Source of the DNA: Streptomyces nigra
GTDB lineage: Bacteria > Actinomycetota > Actinomycetes > Streptomycetales > Streptomycetaceae
Assembly (NCBI RefSeq): GCF_003074055.1
Contig: NZ_CP029043.1
Span: 7,184,501 to 7,248,500 of the forward strand
DNA length: 64,000 nt
Direction of reading: 5' to 3'
Each line of letters starts with the position of its first letter. Within the stretch, counting starts at the first letter, position 1. The notes beneath the pieces are model-generated. The model searched no databases, was not told the origin of the DNA, and saw nothing but the letters and a program-made list of their open reading frames with translations. The translations under genes and the position numbers were made by a program. Below, in pieces: positions 42,935 through 52,189 of this stretch.

Positions 42935-45900
42935 ATGACTCGACCCAAGCCGAGAACTCCGAGACGGCGCACGGCAACCGCCCTGCTCGCGTGTGCCGTC
43001 GCGGTGCTGGGCCTGCCGGCCGTCGGCGCCCACGCGGCCGGCGGCCCTGACGCCGCCGCCACCGCCCCGGCCACGGCCGGCAGCGCCCGGAAAGCCCACG
43101 CGGCGGTCGCCGTCACCGACGGCGACACCGACACCTACTGGCAGGCCGCGAAGGAGTCCGCCCAGTGGGTCCAGACGGACCTCGGACGCGACAAGCGTGT
43201 CCGGCAGGTCGTGCTGCGCCTGCCCGAACACTGGAAGGCCCGCACACAGACGCTGGCCCTCCAGGGCAGCGCCGACGGCAGGACGTTCGCCACGCTCAAG
43301 CCGTCGAAGCGCTACGTCTTCAGCCCGGGCGACGGCAACACGGTCCGCATTACCGTGCCGGCCACCCTCGCCCGATACGTCCGCGCCGACTTCAGCTCCA
43401 ACTCGGTCGCCGGCACCGCCCAGCTCGCCGAGATGCAGGTCCTCACGAGCGCCGCCGCCACCCCCAACCTGGCCCAGGGCAAGCCCTTCACGGAGAGCGG
43501 GCACGCGGACGTCTACGGCGCAGCGAACGCCGGTGACGGCAGCCGCGCCACCTACTGGGAGAGCAGGAACAACGCCTTCCCGCAGTGGCTGCAGGTCGAC
43601 CTCGGCTCCTCAGTCAAGGTGAACGAGGTGACGCTGCGGTTGCCCGCCGGCTGGCCGAGCCGCAGCCAGACCCTCAAACTCCAGGGCTCGACCGACGACC
43701 GGAACTTCACCGACCTGACCGCCTCCAAGGCCTACACCTTCGACAGCGGCAACGACCAGTCCGTGACCCTCTCCTTCGACGCCACGACGACCCGGTACGT
43801 CCGCGTCCTGATCACCGCCAACACCGGCTGGCCCGCGGGCCAGGTGTCCGAGCTGGAGGTGTACGGGCCCGCCACGGGGGACACCCGGGCGCCCTCCGCG
43901 CCGGCGAACCTGGCCTACACCGAGCCCGCCACCGGGCAGATCCGGCTCACCTGGAGCGCCGCGACCGACGACACCGGCGTCACCGGCTACGACGTCTACG
44001 CCAACGGGCAGTTGCGGGCGAGCGTCGCCGGGAACGTGCTGACCTACACCGACACCCAGCCCGTCGGCGACGACGTGACCTACTTCGTCCGCGCCAAGGA
44101 CGCCGCGGGCAACGTCTCCGCCGACAGCGACAGCGTCACCCGCAAGGGGTCGGGCGGCGACGCCCAGCCACCCACCGCGCCCGCGAACCTCGCCTTCACG
44201 CAGTCCGGCGGGGACGTGAAGCTGACCTGGCAGGCGTCCAGCGACAACGTCAAGGTCACCGGCTACGACGTGTACGCCAACAACGAGCTGGTGAAGTCCG
44301 TGGCGGGCGACGTGACGACGTACACCCACACCCCGTCCGCCGGGGCCACGGTCACCTACCACGTGAAGGCGAAGGACGCCGCCGGGAACGTGTCGCCTGC
44401 CAGCAACAGCGTCACCCGCCCCGGTACGACGGCCGGCTCCGACCTCGCCCAGGGCAAGCCCGTCGAGGCGTCCTCGACCGTCTTCACCTATGTCGCCGCG
44501 AACGCCAACGACGGGCAGATCGCCACCTATTGGGAGAGCGGCGGCGGCGCCTACCCGGCCACCCTCACCACGAAGCTCGGCGCCAACGCCGACCTCGACC
44601 GGGTCGTCGTCAAGCTCAACCCCGACCCCGCCTGGTCCACCCGCACCCAGAACATCCAGGTCCTCGGCCGCGACCAGGACGCCACGACCTTCGAGACCCT
44701 CGCCGCCGCCAAGGAGTACACGTTCAACCCGGCGAGCGGGAACAGCGTGACCATCCCGGTCTCCGGCGCCGCGGCCGACATCCGGCTGCGGTTCACCGCC
44801 AACTCCGGAGCCCCGGGCGCCCAGGTCGCCGAACTCCAGGTCATCGGCACCCCGGCCGCCAACCCCGACCTCAAGGTCACCGGCATCACCCACACCCCCT
44901 CGGCCCCCGTCGAGTCGGACGCTGTCAGCCTGACCGCGACCGTCACCAACAGCGGCACCAGGGCGTCCAAGGCCACCGACCTCGACTTCACCCTCGCCGG
45001 CAGCAAGGCGTCCACCGCCGACGTCCCGGCTCTCGCGGCCGGCGAGTCGAAGGCCGTCACCGCGAGCATCGGCACCCGGGACGCGGGCAGTTACCCGGTC
45101 GGCGCCGAGGTCGACCCGTCCGAGAAGGTCATCGAGCAGAACGAGGCGAACAACACCTACACCCGGCCCGACGCCCTCGTCGTCAAGCCGGTCGCCAGCT
45201 CCGACCTGCTCGCCGCCCCCGTCTCCTGGACGCCCACCAGCGCCTCCGCCGGGGACGACGTCACGTTCACCGTCGCCCTGAGGAACCAGGGCTCGGTGGC
45301 CTCCGCGTCCGGCGCCCACGGCATCACCCTGACCGTCCAGGACGCCAAGGGAGCCACCGTCAAGACGCTCACCGGCTCCCACACCGGCGCCATCGCGGCG
45401 GGCCAGACCACCGCGCCCGTCCGCCTCGGCACCTGGACGGCCGCGAACGGCAAGTACACCGTGAAGACGGTCATCGCCGACGACGCCAACGAACTGCCCG
45501 TCAAGCGGGCCAACAACACCACCACGCACCCGCTGTTCGTCGGCCGCGGCGCCGACATGCCGTACGACATGTACGAGGCCGAGGACGGCACGGTCGGCGG
45601 CGGAGCCAAGGTCGTCGGCCCCAACCGCACCATCGGCGACGTGGCGGGCGAGGCCAGCGGCCGCAAGGCCGTCACCCTCGACGGCACCGGTCAGTACGTC
45701 GAGTGGACCACCCGCGCCGCCACCAACACCCTGGTGACGCGCTTCTCCATCCCCGACGGCACGAACACCACGCTCAACGTCTACGTCGACGGGCAGTTCC
45801 TGAAGCCCGTCGACCTCACCTCCAAGTACGCCTGGCTGTACGGCAACGAGGCCGCGCCCGGCAACTCACCCGGCGCCGGCGCCCCCCGGCACATCTACGA

Positions 45901-47206
45901 CGAGGCGAACGTCCACCTCGGCAGGACCGTGCCGGCCGGCTCCCGGATCCGGCTGCAGAAGGACGCCGCCAACTCCTCGACGTACGCGATCGACTTCGTC
46001 AACACCGAACAGGCGACGGCGAAGGCCAACCCCGACCCGGCCGCCTACGCGGTCCCGGCCGGGTTCTCCCACCAGGACGTGCAGAACGCCCTCGACAAGG
46101 TCCGTATGGACACCACCGGCACACTCGTCGGCGTCTATCTGCCCGCCGGCGACTACGAGACGTCGAGCAAGTTCCAGGTGTACGGCAAGGCGGTCGAGGT
46201 CGTCGGCGCCGGGCCGTGGTTCACCCGGTTCCACGCCCCCGCCTCGCAGGAGAACACCGACGTCGGCTTCCGCGCCGAGGCCAGTGCGAAGGGTTCCACG
46301 TTCGCCGGGTTCGCCTACTTCGGCAACTACACGTCCCGGATCGACGGCCCGGGCAAGGTGTTCGACTTCTCCAACGTCTCCGACATCACCATCGACGACA
46401 TCTGGGTCGAGCACATGGTGTGCCTCTACTGGGGCGCCAACACCGACAACATGACCATCAAGAACTCCCGTATCCGCGACCTGTTCGCCGACGGCGTCAA
46501 CATGACGAACGGCTCGACGGACAACCACGTCGTCAACAACGACGCCCGCGCCACCGGCGACGACAGCTTCGCCCTCTTCTCGGCGATCGACGCCGGCGGC
46601 GCCGACGAGAAGAACAACCTCTACGAGAACCTGACCTCCACCCTGACCTGGCGCGCGGCCGGCATCGCCGTCTACGGCGGCTACGACAACACCTTCCGCA
46701 ACATCCGCGTCGCCGACACCCTCGTCTACTCCGGCATCACGATCTCCTCGCTGGACTTCGGCTACCCGATGAACGGCTTCGGGACCGAGCCCACCACGAT
46801 CGAGAACGTCTCCCTGGAACGCACCGGCGGCCACTTCTGGGGCTCGCAGGTCTTCCCCGCCATCTGGGCGTTCTCCGCCTCGAAGGTCTTCCAGGGCATC
46901 CGGGTCGACGACGTCGACATCAGCGACTCCACCTACGGAGGCGTGATGTTCCAGACCAACTACGTCAACGGGCAAGCGCAGTTCCCGGTGAAGGACACCA
47001 TCTTCACCGACATCTCCATCACGGACTCCAAGAAGAGCGGCGACGCGTTCGACGCCAAGTCCGGCTTCGGCATCTGGGCCAACGAGCTGCCCGAACCCGG
47101 TCAGGGCCCAGCAGTCGGCGAGGCCGTCTTCCGCAACCTGCGCATGAACGGCAACGCCCAGGACATCCGCAACACGACCAGCACCTTCAGAATCATCATC
47201 GAGTGA
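42935..47206 (+). CDS. Secreted modular GH87-like alpha-1,3-glucanase (mycodextranase type)
   Basis: 1,423 residues. A Sec signal with a basic N-terminus covers about 1-37. Then come F5/8 type C (discoidin) domains at about 45-170 and 178-310, fibronectin type III domains at about 313-405 and 408-498, a third discoidin domain at about 502-643, two CARDB-like domains at about 645-755 and 757-870, a carbohydrate-binding sandwich at about 875-1025 (YDMYEAEDGTVGG) and a right-handed beta-helix at about 1037-1423. The helix has the acidic residues I associate with GH87: DLFADGVNMTNGS near 1182 and ATGDDSFALFS near 1205. GH87 enzymes cut alpha-1,3-glucan or nigeran of fungal walls and dental plaque. 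Substrate choice is inferred. Confidence 0.78.
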   Translation: MTRPKPRTPRRRTATALLACAVAVLGLPAVGAHAAGGPDAAATAPATAGSARKAHAAVAVTDGDTDTYWQAAKESAQWVQTDLGRDKRVRQVVLRLPEHWKARTQTLALQGSADGRTFATLKPSKRYVFSPGDGNTVRITVPATLARYVRADFSSNSVAGTAQLAEMQVLTSAAATPNLAQGKPFTESGHADVYGAANAGDGSRATYWESRNNAFPQWLQVDLGSSVKVNEVTLRLPAGWPSRSQTLKLQGSTDDRNFTDLTASKAYTFDSGNDQSVTLSFDATTTRYVRVLITANTGWPAGQVSELEVYGPATGDTRAPSAPANLAYTEPATGQIRLTWSAATDDTGVTGYDVYANGQLRASVAGNVLTYTDTQPVGDDVTYFVRAKDAAGNVSADSDSVTRKGSGGDAQPPTAPANLAFTQSGGDVKLTWQASSDNVKVTGYDVYANNELVKSVAGDVTTYTHTPSAGATVTYHVKAKDAAGNVSPASNSVTRPGTTAGSDLAQGKPVEASSTVFTYVAANANDGQIATYWESGGGAYPATLTTKLGANADLDRVVVKLNPDPAWSTRTQNIQVLGRDQDATTFETLAAAKEYTFNPASGNSVTIPVSGAAADIRLRFTANSGAPGAQVAELQVIGTPAANPDLKVTGITHTPSAPVESDAVSLTATVTNSGTRASKATDLDFTLAGSKASTADVPALAAGESKAVTASIGTRDAGSYPVGAEVDPSEKVIEQNEANNTYTRPDALVVKPVASSDLLAAPVSWTPTSASAGDDVTFTVALRNQGSVASASGAHGITLTVQDAKGATVKTLTGSHTGAIAAGQTTAPVRLGTWTAANGKYTVKTVIADDANELPVKRANNTTTHPLFVGRGADMPYDMYEAEDGTVGGGAKVVGPNRTIGDVAGEASGRKAVTLDGTGQYVEWTTRAATNTLVTRFSIPDGTNTTLNVYVDGQFLKPVDLTSKYAWLYGNEAAPGNSPGAGAPRHIYDEANVHLGRTVPAGSRIRLQKDAANSSTYAIDFVNTEQATAKANPDPAAYAVPAGFSHQDVQNALDKVRMDTTGTLVGVYLPAGDYETSSKFQVYGKAVEVVGAGPWFTRFHAPASQENTDVGFRAEASAKGSTFAGFAYFGNYTSRIDGPGKVFDFSNVSDITIDDIWVEHMVCLYWGANTDNMTIKNSRIRDLFADGVNMTNGSTDNHVVNNDARATGDDSFALFSAIDAGGADEKNNLYENLTSTLTWRAAGIAVYGGYDNTFRNIRVADTLVYSGITISSLDFGYPMNGFGTEPTTIENVSLERTGGHFWGSQVFPAIWAFSASKVFQGIRVDDVDISDSTYGGVMFQTNYVNGQAQFPVKDTIFTDISITDSKKSGDAFDAKSGFGIWANELPEPGQGPAVGEAVFRNLRMNGNAQDIRNTTSTFRIIIE

Positions 47207-47221
47207 CCGCCTGAAGCACCC

Positions 47222-47249
47222 CGGGGCCGCCCCCTTCAGGGCGGCCCCG
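47222..47249. terminator. Bidirectional hairpin between the GH87 and TlpA-like genes
   Basis: CGGGGCCGCC (47222-47231) pairs exactly with GGCGGCCCCG (47240-47249) across an 8-base loop. It lies 15 bp beyond both stop codons, as expected for two converging genes. Confidence 0.82.
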
Positions 47250-47264
47250 TCGTGTCGCCGCCGC

Positions 47265-47819
47265 TCACCCCTCCGCCAGGACCGGCGAGATCATCCGGCG
47301 CAGACCGTCCTCGCCGAGCGCGGCCAGCGAGCGGGCCGCGATCCTGCCGTCCCGGTCGAGCACGAGCGTCGACGGAATCGTCGTCGGGCTCAGCGTGCCC
47401 TTCTCGAAACGGAGCATCAGCTTGCTGGTCGGGTCGTGCAGGCTCGGGTACGTGACGCCGAACTCCTTCTCGAAGGAACGGGCGTGAGCGGCCCGGGGGT
47501 CGCCGACGTTGATGCCGACGAACCGCACGCCCTGGGATTTGAGGTCCTCATGGACCTTCTCGAAGTGCGGGGCTTCCCTGCGGCACGGCGTGCACCACGA
47601 CCCCCACACGTTCAGCACGACGATCTCGCCCCGGTAGGAGGCCACGGAGAGGCGCTCGCCGTGCAGGGTACGGCCCGACAGATCCGGCGCGAGGTCCCTG
47701 TCGTCCTTCGCCACCGTCGCGATCCCGTCCTTGTCCAGGGCGAAACCGCCCTCCGAGTCCCCTGCCGTGCATCCCGAGGCCAGCAGCGAGGCGGCCAGAA
47801 GCAGGATCCGGCGTCTCAC
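47265..47819 (-). CDS. TlpA/ResA-like thiol-disulfide lipoprotein
   Basis: 184 residues. The lipoprotein signal LLLAASLLASGC places the lipidated cysteine near residue 16, anchoring the protein outside the membrane. The thioredoxin domain has the active-site pair in VWGSWCTPCRREAP near residues 71-84 and the cis-proline region TIPSTLVLDRDGRI. It probably reduces or maintains thiols of exported or cytochrome c-type proteins. The GTG start at 47819 overlaps the stop of the DUF4139 gene (GTGA), so it is translationally coupled to that family, which is unusual. Confidence 0.87.
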   Translation of the reverse strand: MRRRILLLAASLLASGCTAGDSEGGFALDKDGIATVAKDDRDLAPDLSGRTLHGERLSVASYRGEIVVLNVWGSWCTPCRREAPHFEKVHEDLKSQGVRFVGINVGDPRAAHARSFEKEFGVTYPSLHDPTSKLMLRFEKGTLSPTTIPSTLVLDRDGRIAARSLAALGEDGLRRMISPVLAEG

Positions 47820-49375
47820 AACCCCACCACCTTGCCGCTCGCGGAGAGTTCGTACACCAGGGTGATCGTGCGGCGGCCGCCCGGGGGCAGGGGCAGGTCC
47901 CAGCGGGCGATTCCGTCCGCGTCGATCGTGTCCGGCTCCGGGGTGCACGCCTCCTTGCGGAGTCGTACCTCGACCGCCGACACCTCGGAGACCGGGATGC
48001 GTTCCCGTAGGGCCACGATCTGGTCGCCGTGAGCGTCGGGTGCGGAGAAGCGGGAGATGTGCAGGCGGACCGTGCGGGTGATCACCGTGCGTTGTGTGAG
48101 CGTGGCCGTGTCCCGGGACTCCTCGGTGTGGCGGACCACCCGGTAGTCGTCGTGGCTGCCGAAGGCGAGCTCCACGGGGGCGCCCGGTGCTGTGAACTCC
48201 AGCGTGCCGCGGCCGGTGAAGCCGCTGCCCCGGACCAGGTCCACGGGCCCGGCCAGCAGGGCGTGACCGGAGGTGTTGTCGAACCGCACCACCTGTGTGA
48301 CCAGCGGTGACAGCTCGGGCGAAGCGGCGTACTGGCTGCGCGCGGGCGTCGTGACCTTCGTGACCGGCACCCGGTGGGCCCGGCCGTCCGAGGGGACCGA
48401 CACAGGCGCGGGGGAGTGCAGGACGCGTGTCTGGCCGCCGTCGTCCACGCCGGGCAGGCCGACGACCGCCGTCGGGCCGAGCTCCGCGATGTCCTCCTCG
48501 CGCAGCTCCACGTCGACCGTGCGGCGCTCCTCGGCCGTACGGTCCTTCAGCGTGAGACGGTCCTCGGTCAGCCGCGGCGGATCCGTCGTCAGCGCCGAAC
48601 GCGCCGTGGACAGGGTGAGCCGTACGTCCGACCAGTCCTCGCCGGTGCGCTGCCAGACCATCGCGTCGGTCTCCAGCGTCACCGCGTCGCCGTCGAGCAC
48701 CGCCCGGTAGGCGGGGCGCCACAGCGCGCACGCCGTGAGGTGGGTCAGCCGCAGCCGGAGCCGCCCGGCGGCCTCGGACCGCACGGTCAGCTCGACATGC
48801 CCGACCAGTTCGGCGGGCCGCTGCTCGGCGAGCCCGAGCGCCTGGGACGCCTGCGCCAGTTCGCCGGCGAGCGCCGTCGATCGGGCCTCGGCGGCCCGCA
48901 GTTCCTCCGCGCAGGTGTCGCGTTCGGCGTCGACCCGGTCGAGCTCACGGGTCCAGCGCCCCTCGTCGGTCTCGCCGGAACCCGCGCCCTCGGCGATGTC
49001 CCGCAGCAGGTCGGCGGCGAGCCGGCCGAGGAGGTCGAGCCGGGCGCGCAGCCGGTCGCGGGTGTGCCCGAGCGTGCGCTGCTCCTCCTCGAGGGCGCGG
49101 ACCCGGGTGCGCAGCGCGGAGTCGTCCGGGGCGGGCCGCGGCCCGCGAGGCGTCCAGGTCCGCACGATCCGTACGTCGAGGACGTCCGCCTCGACGTCGC
49201 CGGAGAGGTCGGCGTGCAGGGTGCGGTCGACCGCGAGCGCGCTCACCGGGCCGAGGCGCAGCCGCTGGACGCCGGCGCCGACGTCCAGGTCGGCGGTGCG
49301 CTCGATGTGGGCGCGGTCCTCCAGGCAGGTCACGGCGGTGACGGGCAGCGGGACCGGCAGGGTGTCCGTGGGCAT
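47816..49375 (-). CDS. DUF4139/MuiA-type protein, copy A
   Basis: 519 residues. The N-terminal DUF4140-like part (PVTAVTCLEDRAHIERTADL) and a coiled coil at about 85-185 (RVRALEEEQRTLGHTRDRLR) precede the DUF4139 beta-domain (CALWRPAYRAVLDGDAVTLE, WQRTGEDWSDVRLTLSTARS). No signal peptide. The family is named for a mucoidy inhibitor phenotype and is otherwise uncharacterised. It follows copy B on the same strand after 4 bp and precedes the TlpA-like gene with an overlap. Confidence 0.85.
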   Translation of the reverse strand: MPTDTLPVPLPVTAVTCLEDRAHIERTADLDVGAGVQRLRLGPVSALAVDRTLHADLSGDVEADVLDVRIVRTWTPRGPRPAPDDSALRTRVRALEEEQRTLGHTRDRLRARLDLLGRLAADLLRDIAEGAGSGETDEGRWTRELDRVDAERDTCAEELRAAEARSTALAGELAQASQALGLAEQRPAELVGHVELTVRSEAAGRLRLRLTHLTACALWRPAYRAVLDGDAVTLETDAMVWQRTGEDWSDVRLTLSTARSALTTDPPRLTEDRLTLKDRTAEERRTVDVELREEDIAELGPTAVVGLPGVDDGGQTRVLHSPAPVSVPSDGRAHRVPVTKVTTPARSQYAASPELSPLVTQVVRFDNTSGHALLAGPVDLVRGSGFTGRGTLEFTAPGAPVELAFGSHDDYRVVRHTEESRDTATLTQRTVITRTVRLHISRFSAPDAHGDQIVALRERIPVSEVSAVEVRLRKEACTPEPDTIDADGIARWDLPLPPGGRRTITLVYELSASGKVVGL

Positions 49376-49379
49376 GGTG

Positions 49380-51443
49380 TCAGCTCCTCCGGTTGCCGCC
49401 GACCAGGGCCTTGGCGGCCGGGACGCGGATGTCGTAGCCGCCGTCGATGGCGGTTTCGCCGCCGGCGGGCAGGTCGACGCGCCAGACGCGGGTGCCCGGG
49501 GCGTAGCGGTCGGCGTCCTGCTCCGGTGTCGTCCAGTCGGCCTGCTCGTCGATGCGTACGTCCGCTTCGGACGTCACCGGGACCTGCTCGTGCACCTCGA
49601 CGGTGACGGGGTGCGCGAGCCGGTTGGCCAGCTCCACATGGACGCGGTGCGCGAGCACCGTCGTGTTGTTCCGCAGGCCGGCCGTCGACTCGCGCAGCTC
49701 GGTGCGGCGGGTGACCCGGATGCCCTCGGCCGGTCCCAGCCCCATCCGGCGGAGGCCGCCGGGGGCCAGCGTGGGCAGCGCGGCGGTGGTCAGGAAGTCG
49801 TCACCGCTCATCACCTCGACCGGCCCGGCGAGCAGCGCCTGGTCGGTGGCGTTGGAGAGGAAGACCGTCGCGTACACCGTCTGCTCCACGGACGGCACGC
49901 ACAGATACTCGGTGCGCAGCCCCACCGGGATCTCCGTCACGGTGACCGTGTGCCAGACACCGTCGGAGGGGATGTCGGCGCGGGCGACCGCGTCATGGCG
50001 ATGGTCGAAGGACCCCGCGGACGCCCGGGGCCGTACGGCGTGCCCCGGCAGCGGCAGCGCGGCCACCGACTCGGCGCGCCGGCGGAGCTCGTCCGCCCGT
50101 GCGTCGTACGACGCGCCGGGGAACAGCCGGCCCCGGCGGTCACCGGACTCGTCGGCACCGGACAGCACGAGCGCGGTGTAGTCCAGTTCGGCCCCGCTGG
50201 GCCGGGGCGGCGCGGCGGCCGGCGGTGACGGCGGCGGCGCCATGGGGGCGGCTCCCGCCCGCCGCGACCGCTGTGCCGGTGCCGCGGCAGGCGCTCCCAC
50301 GTCGAAGGCGGGCGGGGCACTCGCGAAGCCGGCCGGCGGCATCCCGAACGCCTGCGGCGCGGGCGGTGGGGGCGGGGCGGTTTGGAAGGGAGCGGCCCCG
50401 GGCGCGGCCGGCCCGCCAGGCTCGGGCAGCGCGGCGGGCGCCACGCCGTATCCCGGGGGCATCGGCGGCGGCGGGACCGGAGCGGCACGCGGGGGAGTGG
50501 GCACGGGGCGCGGGCCCGCCGCGTCGTACCCGGAGAAGAGGTCGGCGAGCCCCGCCGGGGGTTCCCGCCAGCCGGACGGCGCGGGAGCGGGCTGCCGCCG
50601 TCCCACCCGGAGCGAGCGCAGCCTCGGCAGATCGGTGCGGCGGCGCAGATCCGCGGTGGCCAGGGCGAGCCGGACGCCGGTCCAGTCCTCGCCGGTGCGC
50701 TGCGCCACCGAGGCCCGCAGCACGAGCGTGCCGCCGTCCTCGCCCTGCCGGTGGAGGAGGCGGTACGCGGGGACCCAGACGGCACCCGGGACGCCGTACT
50801 CCAGCTCCAGTTCCACCGGCCCGGCGTCCGGCGTCGCGCCGTCGAGTGTGAGGACGGCGACCACGCTCGTCGCGATGTGCTCGGACGGCACGTCGGTGGA
50901 GGCACGGGTCCACCGGTCCGTCGCCACCGCAAGCTCGTGCTCGGCCTGGCGCAGCTCCTCCTCCAGCGCGGTCAGCCGGAGCTGGTGCGCCCGCAGCCGC
51001 TCGTCGACGAACTCGGCGAGACGCAGCCAGGCGTCGGCGGGCGTGGGACGCGGCGGGTCCCCGGGCTCACGGGTGGGCGGCACCGGGCGCAGCGCGGCGA
51101 TCTCACCGATCATCTTCGCCTGCCGGTCGCGCCGCGCCTGGATCGCCGCGTGCGCGTCCCGCAGCCGCTCCATCTCGCGCCGCAGCGCGTCGGCGTCCTC
51201 GGCGCCGGCCGGTTCGGCGTCCACCTCGACCCGGACCTCGGTGACACGTACGCCGCTCCCACCGGTCACCCGTGCGCGGAGCGACCCCGGGTCCATCGAC
51301 CGCGGCAGCCCCGTCACCCGCACCCGGCCGTCCTCCGGTACGGTGCCCCGGGCGACGCGGGTGCACAGCGCGCCCTGCGCGTACACCACCACCGCGTCCA
51401 GCGTCGACGCCCACCCCTGTGTCTGTGCGACCTCGGACTTCAT
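49380..51443 (-). CDS. DUF4139/MuiA-type protein, copy B, with Pro-rich insert
   Basis: 687 residues. Its layout matches copy A: an N-terminal segment (STLDAVVVYAQGALCTRVAR), a coiled coil at about 80-150 and DUF4139 signatures (GAVWVPAYRLLHRQGEDGGT, QRTGEDWTGVRLALATADLR). A roughly 120-residue insert (about 295-420) is built of Pro, Ala and Gly (PPPMPPGYGVAPAALPEPGG), resembling a flexible linker exposed for partner binding. Copies A and B probably arose by duplication and may form a heteromer. The upstream region diverges from a small membrane protein gene. Confidence 0.85.
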   Translation of the reverse strand: MKSEVAQTQGWASTLDAVVVYAQGALCTRVARGTVPEDGRVRVTGLPRSMDPGSLRARVTGGSGVRVTEVRVEVDAEPAGAEDADALRREMERLRDAHAAIQARRDRQAKMIGEIAALRPVPPTREPGDPPRPTPADAWLRLAEFVDERLRAHQLRLTALEEELRQAEHELAVATDRWTRASTDVPSEHIATSVVAVLTLDGATPDAGPVELELEYGVPGAVWVPAYRLLHRQGEDGGTLVLRASVAQRTGEDWTGVRLALATADLRRRTDLPRLRSLRVGRRQPAPAPSGWREPPAGLADLFSGYDAAGPRPVPTPPRAAPVPPPPMPPGYGVAPAALPEPGGPAAPGAAPFQTAPPPPPAPQAFGMPPAGFASAPPAFDVGAPAAAPAQRSRRAGAAPMAPPPSPPAAAPPRPSGAELDYTALVLSGADESGDRRGRLFPGASYDARADELRRRAESVAALPLPGHAVRPRASAGSFDHRHDAVARADIPSDGVWHTVTVTEIPVGLRTEYLCVPSVEQTVYATVFLSNATDQALLAGPVEVMSGDDFLTTAALPTLAPGGLRRMGLGPAEGIRVTRRTELRESTAGLRNNTTVLAHRVHVELANRLAHPVTVEVHEQVPVTSEADVRIDEQADWTTPEQDADRYAPGTRVWRVDLPAGGETAIDGGYDIRVPAAKALVGGNRRS

Positions 51444-51569
51444 CCACCCCGCCCCCGCCGTCTGCCTGCCGACGGCAGCCTACGCGCAGCCGGTACCCGG
51501 CCCGCCAGTGGTTCCGGAGATGTGTGAGATGGCAGGTGCGTACGACGCGGACCGGGGTACACGGCGCGC

Positions 51570-51872
51570 ATGGCAGCACACAGCGAGTCCCGTGAATCCT
51601 GGTCGATAGCCCGGCAGTTGCGCCGGATGCGCACCGTCTACGCCGCCGGCGCCCTGCTGTGGGCGTCGACGAGCCTCGGGACGGCGTATTCGTCCCCCGG
51701 AAGCCGGACCATGTGGACGTCCGTGCTGCTCCTCGTCGTCTTCACCGGCCTGCTGGGGCTGTCCAGTTGGTGGCTGCGCAGTGTCGCCCCCGCGCGGGCG
51801 ACGGCCGCCGAACAGCGCCGCTCCGCCGTCTCCGTACGGCCGTCCGTCCCGGCCCGGCAGGTGGGCGTCTGA
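51570..51872 (+). CDS. Small two-helix membrane protein
   Basis: 100 residues with hydrophobic helices at about 24-41 (TVYAAGALLWASTSLGTAYS) and about 47-68 (MWTSVLLLVVFTGLLGLSSW). Both termini are basic and disordered. No family name is recalled. It diverges from the DUF4139 genes and ends just before a strong terminator. Confidence 0.65.
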   Translation: MAAHSESRESWSIARQLRRMRTVYAAGALLWASTSLGTAYSSPGSRTMWTSVLLLVVFTGLLGLSSWWLRSVAPARATAAEQRRSAVSVRPSVPARQVGV

Positions 51873-51891
51873 GACCGGTCGCGCGCGTCAG

Positions 51892-51933
51892 GGCGGTCAG
51901 GCACAAAGTCACTCGCCTTTGTGCCTGACCGCC
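51892..51933. terminator. Perfect 17-bp bidirectional terminator hairpin
   Basis: GGCGGTCAGGCACAAAG (51892-51908) pairs exactly with CTTTGTGCCTGACCGCC (51917-51933) across an 8-base loop. It sits 19 bp after one stop codon and 34 bp before the other, between converging genes. Confidence 0.92.
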
Positions 51934-51967
51934 TTGGGGAGGCTGTGGGGTCGGTTCGAGTGGTCGG

Positions 51968-52189
51968 TCAGTTACAGAAGTTCAGCAGGACGAGCAGTCC
52001 GTTGCCGCACTGCTGGTCCTCCCCGCCGCCGGCGGGGGCCGCCTGCACGGCGGCGTGAGTGGTGGGCGCCGCCATGGCGGGGGCCGCGGTCGCCAGGCCC
52101 GCGGCACAGGCGATTCCGACGGCGGTGGTCACGGCGAGCGTGCGCGGCATGCGGGAGATGGCCTTCTTCAGGCGCGGTGTGGTGTTCAT
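51968..52189 (-). CDS. Small secreted peptide with chaplin-like C-terminus
   Basis: 73 residues. A long Sec signal (RTLAVTTAVGIACAAGLATA, cut after AMA near residue 40) leaves a mature peptide of about 33 residues ending DQQCGNGLLVLLNFCN. Its two cysteines could form a disulfide enclosing a hydrophobic loop. The CGN...LLN...CN order recalls chaplins, whose repeats carry CGN, GLLNP and a second cysteine, but the loop is about half the chaplin length and the Ala/His linkers are missing. It could be a miniature surface-active or adhesive peptide. Start ATG 52189. Confidence 0.65.
   Translation of the reverse strand: MNTTPRLKKAISRMPRTLAVTTAVGIACAAGLATAAPAMAAPTTHAAVQAAPAGGGEDQQCGNGLLVLLNFCN

Noticed and set aside
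43585..47214. A 1,209-codon frame-shifted open frame inside the GH87 gene
   Set aside because: Arg/Gly/Pro-rich out-of-frame translation of the glucanase.
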